Assembly (NCBI RefSeq): GCF_017309585.1
Contig: NZ_CP071321.1
Span: 3,596,001 to 3,660,000, forward strand
Reading direction: 5' to 3'
DNA: 64,000 nucleotides
Origin: Nitrogeniibacter aestuarii
GTDB lineage: Bacteria > Pseudomonadota > Gammaproteobacteria > Burkholderiales > Rhodocyclaceae
Below, piece after piece: positions 1 to 8,988 of the stretch. The notes under the pieces are model-generated. The model was given only the letters and a program-made list of their open reading frames with translations, made no database searches and was not told the origin of the DNA. Position numbers and translations under genes: made by a program. Positions within the stretch are counted from its first letter, which is position 1; each line of letters begins with the position of its first letter.

Positions 1-93
1 CGGTGCGTTGCGATAGCCAAGCGAAATCTTGCTGCAGGCTGCCAGGCTGCAGATCGAGGCGATCAGAACAAGAATGATAGTTCGCGCACGCAT
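1..93 (-). CDS. DUF6279-like lipoprotein, N-terminal fragment (runs off the left edge)
   Basis: The reverse strand from an ATG at 93 reads a short basic N-terminus, a hydrophobic stretch and a lipobox ending S-L-A-A-C, followed by K-I-S-L-G-Y-R-N-A-P. A lipobox of this type directs lipidation at the Cys and export to the envelope. The residues after the Cys resemble the start of DUF6279-family lipoproteins, in which the lipidated Cys is soon followed by a (L/I)xLxYxN pattern. Only about 31 codons are inside the window, so the family call rests on the signal peptide and this short motif. No function is known to me for the family. Confidence 0.55.
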   Translation of the reverse strand, partial: MRARTIILVLIASICSLAACSKISLGYRNAP

Positions 94-177
94 GTGCCTG
101 TGGCAATCGGGCGGCGAATGAGTTCCACACGCTCGACTCAAGGCGGGCACAGGACAGACCCTGGCGCGGGCTCCGGC

Positions 178-1830
<1,653 letters not shown>

Positions 1831-1894
1831 GGGCAGAACCTTGAGGCAGGACGCGCATGATAGCCACCCGAACGCCTGCGCAGTGGGATCGCGC

Positions 1895-1924
1895 CAAAAA
1901 AAGAGGGCCCGCCGAGGCGAACCC
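1895..1924 (-). terminator. Rho-independent terminator of the urt-fmd operon
   Basis: Read on the minus strand, a GC-rich stem (GGG..CGCC paired with GGCG..CCC, with a TT/GG mismatch) is followed by TCTTTTTTT. It lies about 45 bp downstream of the fmdB stop codon, the expected place for the end of the urtA-fmdB transcript. Confidence 0.7.
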
Positions 1925-1967
1925 AAGGTCGCGGGGTCACCGCGTCCAGGCTAAACAGTCGGTGGCC

Positions 1968-2315
1968 TCAGTGGCTGATCATCCACGGGCGCTTGGTCGG
2001 GAAGGCCTTGGCGCCGTTGGGTGCGGTGACGGTGGCTTTCGAGATACCGCCCCCGCAGCAGCCGCAACCCGGGCCGTGCTTGTGGGTGGCCTTGTACTCC
2101 TCGCTGGTCTTGGGCAGGTGGCGTGCCTTCTCGTTGGTGGCGTGCGCCTTGCGGTCGCTCGCCGACATGGACCACATGGTCGGGGCGGTGAGCACCACGC
2201 GCACGGCTTCACCGCCGCAGCTGGGGCAGGCCATCGGGTCGTTGCGCTCGGCGATGCGGCGCATGGCGACGAAGTCGTCACCGCAGTGGGTGCAGCCGAA
2301 TTCATAGGTGGGCAT
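1968..2315 (-). CDS. fmdB: FmdB-type zinc-ribbon protein of the formamidase operon
   Basis: A 115-aa protein opening MPTYEFGCTHCG with a second Cys pair (ACPSCGG) about 20 residues on: the four-Cys zinc ribbon of the FmdB/CxxC_CxxC_SSSS family. In Methylophilus the fmdB gene sits in the formamidase operon and is thought to be regulatory or accessory; its biochemical role is not established. Here the tail carries an additional Cys-rich GCGCCGGG patch followed by a basic, Pro-containing end. It starts 50 bp after fmdA and is the last gene of the operon. The start is set by the conserved MPTYEF opening. Confidence 0.85.
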   Translation of the reverse strand: MPTYEFGCTHCGDDFVAMRRIAERNDPMACPSCGGEAVRVVLTAPTMWSMSASDRKAHATNEKARHLPKTSEEYKATHKHGPGCGCCGGGISKATVTAPNGAKAFPTKRPWMISH

Positions 2316-2365
2316 GGTCGTGTCCTCTCGGGTCGGGGCGCCCGGCGGCGCCCCGAGGTCAATGC

Positions 2366-3595
2366 TCAGAGATCGGGCGAGAGCGGAATGTCGATGCCGC
2401 CGAATTCCTGGACCACCGGCCCGTCCACGTTCGGCTTGATGTCGAACTCGAAGATCTCGGTCGGCAGCCACAGGGTGGCGCAGGCGTTGGGGATATCGAC
2501 GACGCCACTGATATGCCCCTGGACCGGCGCCGTGCCCAGGATGGCGTAGGCCTGTGCGCCCGAGTAGCCGAACTTCTTCAGGTATTCGATGGCGTTCAGA
2601 CACGCCTGCCGATAGGCCACGTGCACGTCCAGGTAGTGCTGCTTGCCGTACTCGTCCACCGAGATGCCTTCAAAGATCAGGTAGTCGTTGTAGTTCGGGG
2701 TGATCGTGCTGGGCTGGAAGATCGGGTTCTTGACGCCGTACTTGGCCATGCCGCCCTTGATGAGGCTGACGCGCATGTGCACCCAGCCGGCCATCTCGAT
2801 GGCCCCGCAGAAGGTGATCTCGCCATCGCCCTGGGAGAAGTGCAGGTCCCCCACCGACAGGCCGGCGCCATCCACATAGACCGGGAAGAAGACCTTGGAG
2901 CCGCGCGACAGATCCTTGATGTCACAGTTGCCGCCGTGCTCGCGCGGCGGCACGGTGCGGGCGCCCTCGGCCGCGATCTTCTCCTTCACGTCGCCGGCGG
3001 CCTTGCCGCAGTGGGCAGTCTTGGCGAAGGGCGGGTTGGCCAGCGGCGGCACGCGGTCGGGCTCGGTGGCGATGAAGTCCACCTCGCGCTCGTTCCACAT
3101 GTCGAGCATCTTCTGGTCGGGCAGGCAGCCGATCAGCCCCGGGTGGATCAGGCCGGCAAAGCGCACGCCCGGCACATGGCGGGACTTGGTGAACATGCCC
3201 TCGAAGTCCCAGATGGACTTCTGTGCCTCAGGGAAATGCTCGGTCAGGAAGCCGCCGCCGTTCTTCTTGGAGAAGAAGCCGTTGAAGCCCCACAGGCTGT
3301 CGTCCTTGGCGCCGATGTCGAGCAGATCGACCACCAGCAGGTCGCCCGGCTCGGCGCCCTTGACGCCCACCGGCCCGGACAGGAAGTGCACCGTGGACAG
3401 ATCCACATCGCGCACGTCATCGGCCGAGTCGTTGTTCTTGATGTAGCCGCCGGTCCAGTCGTAGGTCTCGAGGATGAAGTCGTCCCCCGGATTGACCCAG
3501 CAGGCCATCGGAATGTCCGGATGCCAGCGGTTGTGGATGAGTTCGTTGTCGTACGGCGATTGCTGCAGATCAACCTTGATCAGTGTTTCAGGCAT
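2366..3595 (-). CDS. fmdA: Formamidase (acetamidase/formamidase family)
   Basis: A 409-aa cytoplasmic amidase that hydrolyses formamide to formate and ammonia (EC 3.5.1.49). Length and sequence fit the FmdA/AmdA family: it opens MPETLIKVDL with the HNRWHP segment, has the FLSGPVGV and GDLLVVDLLDIG blocks in the first 130 residues, and a long C-terminal beta-rich half. No signal peptide. It begins 26 bp after urtE and is followed by fmdB, so the importer, enzyme and zinc-ribbon protein are co-transcribed. No urease genes are present, which makes a short-chain amide a better substrate guess for the linked importer than urea alone. The ATG at 3595 is chosen over a longer in-frame ORF because the family begins at this point. 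Confidence 0.92.
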   Translation of the reverse strand: MPETLIKVDLQQSPYDNELIHNRWHPDIPMACWVNPGDDFILETYDWTGGYIKNNDSADDVRDVDLSTVHFLSGPVGVKGAEPGDLLVVDLLDIGAKDDSLWGFNGFFSKKNGGGFLTEHFPEAQKSIWDFEGMFTKSRHVPGVRFAGLIHPGLIGCLPDQKMLDMWNEREVDFIATEPDRVPPLANPPFAKTAHCGKAAGDVKEKIAAEGARTVPPREHGGNCDIKDLSRGSKVFFPVYVDGAGLSVGDLHFSQGDGEITFCGAIEMAGWVHMRVSLIKGGMAKYGVKNPIFQPSTITPNYNDYLIFEGISVDEYGKQHYLDVHVAYRQACLNAIEYLKKFGYSGAQAYAILGTAPVQGHISGVVDIPNACATLWLPTEIFEFDIKPNVDGPVVQEFGGIDIPLSPDL

Positions 3596-3621
3596 GACAG
3601 ATCTCCTCGATGGATTCGGAA

Positions 3622-4311
3622 TCAGACAGAAAGGAACTGCTTGATGTGCGCCTCGTCGGTCTGGGCGCGGGCGCTTTCGTGCACCAACCGGCCGCCTTCG
3701 ATGACGAACAGCCGGTCGGCCACATCCATGGCGAACGAGAGCACCTGCTCGGAGACCACCACGGTGATCTCGCGCAGCTTGCGAATCTCGTTCAGGGCTT
3801 TGGCGATGTCCTTGATGATCGAGGGCTGGATGCCTTCGGTCGGCTCGTCGAGCAGGAGCACCTTGGGGTTGGTGACCAGTGCGCGGGCGATGGCCAGCTG
3901 TTGCTGCTGACCGCCGGAGAGGTTGCCGCCCTTGCGGCCACGCATCTCCCACAGCACCGGAAACAGGGCGTAGATGTCCTCGGGCACGGTCTTGACCTTG
4001 GCATTCTCGAGCCCGGTCTTAATGTTCTCTTCCACGGTGAGCGTCGGGAAGATCATGCGGCCCTGGGGCACATAGGCGATGCCCTTGGCGACGCGCTTGA
4101 AGCTCTCGTCGCCGGTCACATCGTTCTCGCCCACCACGATCTTGCCGGCCTTGCTCGGCAGGATGCCCATGAGCGACTTGAACAGCGTGGTCTTGCCCAT
4201 GCCGTTGCGGCCCATGATGGCCACCGCCTCGTTCTTCCCGGCGGCGAAGCTGATGCCGTGCAGGGCTTCGCTCTGGCCGTAACTCACATGCAGATCGGTC
4301 ACATTCAGCAT
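3622..4311 (-). CDS. urtE: Urea/short-amide ABC transporter ATPase UrtE
   Basis: A 229-aa branched-chain-amino-acid-type ABC ATPase of the LivF/UrtE class, one of two ATPases energising the UrtBC permease at the inner membrane. Walker A is GRNGMGKT, the signature NLSGGQQQQLAIARAL and Walker B LLLDEPTEGIQPSI; the GGQQQQ run and EGIQPS are typical of UrtE. Start at 4311 (MLNVTDLHVSYG), 14 bp after urtD. It is followed by fmdA after 26 bp. Confidence 0.92.
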   Translation of the reverse strand: MLNVTDLHVSYGQSEALHGISFAAGKNEAVAIMGRNGMGKTTLFKSLMGILPSKAGKIVVGENDVTGDESFKRVAKGIAYVPQGRMIFPTLTVEENIKTGLENAKVKTVPEDIYALFPVLWEMRGRKGGNLSGGQQQQLAIARALVTNPKVLLLDEPTEGIQPSIIKDIAKALNEIRKLREITVVVSEQVLSFAMDVADRLFVIEGGRLVHESARAQTDEAHIKQFLSV

Positions 4312-4325
4312 TGCGTGTTCTCCTG

Positions 4326-5069
4326 TCAGTGACCCAGATACACGTCGATGACGCGCGGATCGTTCTTCACCTTGTCCATGGCGCCCTCGGCGAGGATCTT
4401 GCCCTGGTGCATGACGGTGACCTTGTGGGCGATGCGGGCAACGAAATCCATGTCGTGCTCGATCACGATCACCGAGCGGTTCTGGCAGATGCGCTCGAGC
4501 AGTTCGGCGGTCAGTTCGCGCTCGCGCACGCTCATGCCGGCGATGGGCTCGTCGAGCATGAGCAGCTCCGGGTCCTGCATGAGCAACATGCCGATCTCCA
4601 GCCACTGCTTCTGCCCGTGGGAGAGCAGCGCCGCCTCGGTATGCAGCATCTCGGTCAGGCCGATCTCGCCGGCGATCTCGTGCACCTTGGCCTTGACCGT
4701 GTCGTCGCACTTGAAGGCCAGCGCGCCGAACACGCCCCGACCGCGCGGGAAGGACACCTCCAGGTTCTTGAACACCGAGAGGTTTTCGTAGATGGACGGG
4801 GTCTGGAATTTGCGGCCGATGCCCGAGCGCACGATCATGTGCTCGGAAAGCCGGGTCATTTCCTGGTTTTTGAACTTGATGCTGCCGGCCGAAGCACGCG
4901 TCTTGCCGCAAATGAGGTCGAGCAGCGTGGTCTTGCCGGCACCGTTGGGGCCGATCACCACCCGCAGCTCCCCCTTGTCCACATAGAGGTTGAGGCTGTC
5001 GATGGCCTTGAAGCCATCGAATGAGACCGTCAGGTCTTCCACGGCCAGCACGAAATCGGTATTGCTCAT
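4326..5069 (-). CDS. urtD: Urea/short-amide ABC transporter ATPase UrtD
   Basis: A 247-aa LivG-class ATPase. Walker A GPNGAGKTT lies near residue 40. The signature is LSHGQKQWLEIGMLL, a hallmark of UrtD that replaces the usual LSGGQ, and Walker B reads LMLDEPIAGMSVRE. It pairs with UrtE in the importer. It is 21 bp downstream of urtC in a tightly spaced operon. Confidence 0.93.
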   Translation of the reverse strand: MSNTDFVLAVEDLTVSFDGFKAIDSLNLYVDKGELRVVIGPNGAGKTTLLDLICGKTRASAGSIKFKNQEMTRLSEHMIVRSGIGRKFQTPSIYENLSVFKNLEVSFPRGRGVFGALAFKCDDTVKAKVHEIAGEIGLTEMLHTEAALLSHGQKQWLEIGMLLMQDPELLMLDEPIAGMSVRERELTAELLERICQNRSVIVIEHDMDFVARIAHKVTVMHQGKILAEGAMDKVKNDPRVIDVYLGH

Positions 5070-5090
5070 GGTTGTGGCTCCTTCGCTGGA

Positions 5091-6275
5091 TCAGGCGGAC
5101 TGACTGCTGATGCCCTTGGGCAGGTCGCCGCTTGGGGCCGGTTTGGTGGGCAGCGCGGTGCTCGGCGGTGACGGCGGCGTGTCGGGCTGGCGTTCCCTGG
5201 CCTTGCCGCGCAGGCGCGGCACCACGTATTTCTCCCAGACGCCGGCCAGCCCGTTGGGGAAGGCCATGGTCACGCCGATGAACAGCGCCGCCATGAGGAA
5301 CAGCCACAGGTCGGGGAAGCTCTCCGAGAAGTAGGTCTTGCCGAAATTGACCAGCAAGGCGCCATACACCGCGCCGACCAGACTCATCCGCCCACCCACG
5401 GCGGCGAAGATGACCATCTCGATCGACGGCACGATGCCGACGAAAGACGGGCTCATGAAGCCCACCTGGAGGGTGAACATCGCTCCACCGATGGCCGAGA
5501 TGCCGGCCGCCAGGCAGAACACGAAGACCTTGAACATGGAGACGTCGTAGCCGGAGAAGCGCACCCGGTCTTCCTTGTCGCGCATGGCCAGCAGCAAGGT
5601 GCCCAGTTTGGAGACCTGCACCCAGCGACACAGGGCGATCACCCCGAGCAGCAGCACGGCATTGACGAAGTACAGCACCAGCTTGGCGCCGTCTTCACGG
5701 ATGTCCCAGCCGAGCATGGTGCGCAGGTCGGTAATGCCGTTGACCCCGCCGGTGTAGCCCTGCTGGCCGATGATGAGCACGGTCAGGATCAGCGCCACGG
5801 CCTGGGTGATGATGGCGAAATACACCCCGCCCACCCGGCGCTTGAACATGGCGAAGCCGATGATGAAGGCCAGCAGCATGGGCACCGCCACCACCGCGAT
5901 CAGCGCGAAGGGCAAGTGATTGAACGGCTCCCACCAGAAGGGCAACTCGGTGAGCTGGTTCCAGTCCATGAAGTCCGGGATGCCCGGGGTGGACTGGATG
6001 GCGGTGTTCTCCGGGGAGGACGCCTCGAGCTTGAGGAACATGGCCATGGCGTAGCCGCCCAGACCGAAGAACACGCCCTGCCCCAGGCTGAGCACACCGC
6101 CCCAGCCCCACAGCATCACCAGGCCGACGGCCACGAAACCGTAGGTGAGGTACTTGCCCACCAGATTGAGGCGGAAGGCGTCGAGGGCCAGCGGGAAGAC
6201 CACCAGGATCACGGCCGCGAGGACCACGAAGCTGTAGCCGCCGCCGGAGAACCAGTTCGAGAGTTTTTTCATCAT
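5091..6275 (-). CDS. urtC: Urea/short-amide ABC transporter permease UrtC
   Basis: A 394-aa LivM-class inner-membrane permease with about ten hydrophobic segments. It contains the conserved GWGGVLSLGQGVFFGLGGYAM-like segment near residue 60 and ends in a hydrophilic Pro-rich tail of about 35 residues. It forms the channel together with UrtB. GGAGCAAG directly precedes the ATG; two consecutive Met codons leave the exact start ambiguous by one residue. It begins 22 bp after urtB. Confidence 0.92.
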   Translation of the reverse strand: MMKKLSNWFSGGGYSFVVLAAVILVVFPLALDAFRLNLVGKYLTYGFVAVGLVMLWGWGGVLSLGQGVFFGLGGYAMAMFLKLEASSPENTAIQSTPGIPDFMDWNQLTELPFWWEPFNHLPFALIAVVAVPMLLAFIIGFAMFKRRVGGVYFAIITQAVALILTVLIIGQQGYTGGVNGITDLRTMLGWDIREDGAKLVLYFVNAVLLLGVIALCRWVQVSKLGTLLLAMRDKEDRVRFSGYDVSMFKVFVFCLAAGISAIGGAMFTLQVGFMSPSFVGIVPSIEMVIFAAVGGRMSLVGAVYGALLVNFGKTYFSESFPDLWLFLMAALFIGVTMAFPNGLAGVWEKYVVPRLRGKARERQPDTPPSPPSTALPTKPAPSGDLPKGISSQSA

Positions 6276-6297
6276 CTTGCTCCGATGGATCGGGAAA

Positions 6298-7218
6298 TCA
6301 GCGACGGACCTTGGCGGCGAACAGGCCTTGCGGACGCAGCATCAGGATGGTGACGATGGTCAGCAGGGTGAGCACCTTGGCCATGGACCCGCTCAGGAAG
6401 AACTCGGTGATCGACTGGGTCTGCGCGATGCCGAAGGCCGAGACCACCGTGCCCCACAGGCTGGCCGCGCCGCCGAAGGTGACCACCAGGAAGGCATCGA
6501 CGATGTAGAGCGAGCCCGAGGTGGGCCCGGTCGAGCCGATGGTGGTGAAGGCGGCACCGGCCACACCCGCAATGCCACAGCCGATGGCGAAGGTGACCCG
6601 ATCGGTCTTCTTTGTGTTGATGCCGGTGGCGTTGGCCATGGTGCGGTTGGACACCGTGGCGCGCACCCGCAGCCCCCAGCGGGACTTGTACAGCGCCAGC
6701 AGCACACCGCCGGTGACCAGGATGGTCAGCGCCAGCACGAACATGCCGTTGATGGGGATGTCGACACCCTCGGTGGGCATCCACGAACCCATCAGCCAGT
6801 CCGGCAGGGTCGGGCTCACTTCCTTCGGACCGAAGGTGGAGCGGAAGATCTGCTGCATGCCCAGGGACAGGCCCCAGGTGGCCAGCAAGGTGTCGAGCGG
6901 CCGGGCATACAAGTGCCGTATCAGGCCCCACTCGACCAGCCACCCCACCGCAAAGGCGATAAAGAAGGCGAAGACGATGGCCACCGGGAAGTAGGCGTTC
7001 ATGAGCCCCGGGGCGAAGGATTCGGTCAGCGTGGAGAACAGGTAGATGGTGTAGGCGCCGATGGTCATGAACTCGCCATGGGCCATGTTGATGACCCCCA
7101 TCTGCCCGAAGATGATCGCCAGGCCGAGCCCCATCAGCAGCAGCACTGCAAACAGGCTGAGGCCAGCGAAGCCCTGCATGAGGGCGATGTTGTACATGTC
7201 GGAAAGTGAATATTCCAT
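6298..7218 (-). CDS. urtB: Urea/short-amide ABC transporter permease UrtB
   Basis: A 306-aa LivH-class permease. The segment GQMGVINMAHGEFMTIGAY near residue 40 is the typical UrtB/LivH signature. Around eight membrane segments are visible. It is the short form, without the extra N-terminal periplasmic extension found in some UrtB proteins. It lies between urtA (92 bp gap) and urtC (22 bp gap). Confidence 0.92.
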   Translation of the reverse strand: MEYSLSDMYNIALMQGFAGLSLFAVLLLMGLGLAIIFGQMGVINMAHGEFMTIGAYTIYLFSTLTESFAPGLMNAYFPVAIVFAFFIAFAVGWLVEWGLIRHLYARPLDTLLATWGLSLGMQQIFRSTFGPKEVSPTLPDWLMGSWMPTEGVDIPINGMFVLALTILVTGGVLLALYKSRWGLRVRATVSNRTMANATGINTKKTDRVTFAIGCGIAGVAGAAFTTIGSTGPTSGSLYIVDAFLVVTFGGAASLWGTVVSAFGIAQTQSITEFFLSGSMAKVLTLLTIVTILMLRPQGLFAAKVRR

Positions 7219-7310
7219 GGGAACACTCCCGGGGTCGTGATGCAGGGGAAGAACCCGGCCACCGCGTCATGCGCGGCACGGCAACCGGGGGGCGACTCAC
7301 CGTTGGGGAC

Positions 7311-8564
7311 TTACTGGTAGCCTTCCGGGAACGGGTCCGGCTTGATCACGTCGGACTCGAACACGATCTTGGCCTGGCCATCCTTCTGCCATTCGCCGAT
7401 GCGGGTGCGCATCCACAGGTGATGGTTGGGGTCGAGCTTCAGCTCGCCATGGGGGGATTCGTTCCACTCCAGGCCCGGCGAGGCGGCCACGACCTTGTCC
7501 ACATCGAAGCTGCCGGCCTTCTCGACGGCCATCTTCCACAGCCACGGACCCAGGTAGCCGGATTCGGTCACGTCGCCGATCACCGCCTTCGGGCCGTAGG
7601 CCTTCTTGAAGGCATCGACGAACTTCTTGTTGCCCGGCAGATCGAGGCTCTGGAAGTACTTCATGGAGGAGTACAGACCCTCGACGTTCTCGCCACCGAT
7701 CCCGAGCACTTCGTCCTCGGTCACCGAGATGGTGAGCATCGGCTGCTTCTTGAAGGTCAGACCCGCGGCGTTGAGCTGCTTGAACCAGGCCACGTTGGAG
7801 CCACCGACCACGGCACCGAAGACCAGATCCGGCTTCTTGAGCTTGATCTTGTTGATCAGCGAACCGAACTGAGTGGAACCGAGCGGGTAGTACTCCTCGC
7901 CCACCACCTTGCCCTTGAGCACGTTCTCGATGTGCTTGCGGGCGATCTTCATGGAGGTGCGCGGCCAGATGTAGTCGGAACCGACCAGGTAGAAGGTCTT
8001 GGCGCCGAGGGTCTTGTGGGCCCAGTCGAGGCCGGCGAGGATCTGCTGGGTGGCTTCCTGGCCGGTGTAGATCACGTTCTTGGACTGCTCCAGGCCCTCG
8101 TAGAAGGTCGGGTAGTACAGCAGGCCGTTCTCTTTTTCGAAGATCGGCAGCACGGCCTTGCGGGAGGCGGAGGTCCAGCAACCGAACACGGTGGCGACCT
8201 TGTCATTGACCAGCAGCTTCTTGGACTTCTCGGCGAAGGTCGGCCAGTCGGAGGCGCCGTCTTCCTTGATGACCTTGATGGTCCGGCCCAGCACACCGCC
8301 CATGGCGTTGATCTGGTCGATGGCCAGTTGCTCGGCCTGGATCGAGCCGGTCTCGGAGATGGCCATGGTGCCGGTGGCCGAGTGCAGTTGCCCCACCGTC
8401 ACCTCGGTATCGGTGACGGCCAGGCCGGTGGTATTGACAGCCGAGGTAGCCGGGCCGGCGCCAAAAGCGTAGCGGGACACGGGCAGGCTCAGCAGCGGCA
8501 AGGCTGCGGCCCCGAACATCAACTTCCGGCGGGTGGGATTGAAGGGGCGATTCTTGTCGGACAT
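7311..8564 (-). CDS. urtA: Urea/short-amide ABC transporter substrate-binding protein UrtA
   Basis: A 417-aa periplasmic binding protein of the type-1 Leu/Ile/Val (peripla_BP_6) class. The N-terminus has TRRKLMF followed by a moderately hydrophobic segment and AFGA, which looks like a twin-arginine export signal. GLHSATGTMA-like text and a Y-D-P-style ligand cleft follow, as in UrtA/AmiC relatives. The ATG at 8564 is preferred to one 18 nt upstream because GGAG is well spaced before it. It is the first gene of the urt-fmd operon, so the operon promoter must lie in 8565-8988. In Methylophilus the equivalent fmdDEF genes import amides, so the ligand could be formamide/acetamide rather than, or as well as, urea. 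Confidence 0.92.
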   Translation of the reverse strand: MSDKNRPFNPTRRKLMFGAAALPLLSLPVSRYAFGAGPATSAVNTTGLAVTDTEVTVGQLHSATGTMAISETGSIQAEQLAIDQINAMGGVLGRTIKVIKEDGASDWPTFAEKSKKLLVNDKVATVFGCWTSASRKAVLPIFEKENGLLYYPTFYEGLEQSKNVIYTGQEATQQILAGLDWAHKTLGAKTFYLVGSDYIWPRTSMKIARKHIENVLKGKVVGEEYYPLGSTQFGSLINKIKLKKPDLVFGAVVGGSNVAWFKQLNAAGLTFKKQPMLTISVTEDEVLGIGGENVEGLYSSMKYFQSLDLPGNKKFVDAFKKAYGPKAVIGDVTESGYLGPWLWKMAVEKAGSFDVDKVVAASPGLEWNESPHGELKLDPNHHLWMRTRIGEWQKDGQAKIVFESDVIKPDPFPEGYQ

Positions 8565-8988
8565 CTCGATCTCCTGCGTCAAATGGGCGAAGCATGGGAA
8601 AGTCTTTTTCCGGGCGCCGTTTCAGTCGGATACCGGCCGAAACGTTTGCCGTCGTTGCGGTGCACAATCTATTGATCGAGACGGGAAAACCGAATACGTC
8701 AAATAACGTATTCAGATACGTACGCAGGTCGGGGAGACTGATCGTCCAGCGTGCGGCAGTGCATCAGGGCATTGCCGCGCACCAAACGGGTGCATGACAG
8801 GTCGCTCGCGGCGCCGCGCTCGCGCGCGCGAGCGCGGAGACCGCGCCGCCCCCTTCCGGACAGGCGGCGCCATTCGCACCGGGGACGGGGATACGAGAGG
8901 GATCATGGTTCGCTCGCACGCGGAACGCGCCTTTGGGAATGGTTTTTGCAAGATCCACGATGAATCCATGGCCGGAGCAAGGGCGTCC
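8565..8988. promoter_or_regulatory. Divergent control region between urtA and the sensor kinase
   Basis: About 420 bp separate the divergent urtA and sensor-kinase genes and must contain both promoters. It holds a perfect 7-6-7 inverted repeat (8693-8712) followed at once by another ATACGTAC element (8716-8723). No clear sigma-54 promoter or known riboswitch could be read. GC content falls around 8640-8720. Confidence 0.5.
8693..8712. promoter_or_regulatory. Inverted repeat, candidate operator for the LuxR-type regulator
   Basis: AATACGT and ACGTATT are exact inverted copies separated by 6 bp. A further ATACGTAC half-site follows 3 bp later. It is about 130 bp upstream of the urtA start. A dimeric LuxR/NarL-type regulator encoded nearby (12365-13240) is the obvious candidate to bind it; that link is inference. 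Confidence 0.45.

Noticed and set aside
8565..8988. Sigma-54 promoter or guanidine (ykkC) riboswitch upstream of urtA
   Set aside because: No TGGCAC-N5-TTGC pair in register and none of the conserved ykkC segments could be found on either strand.
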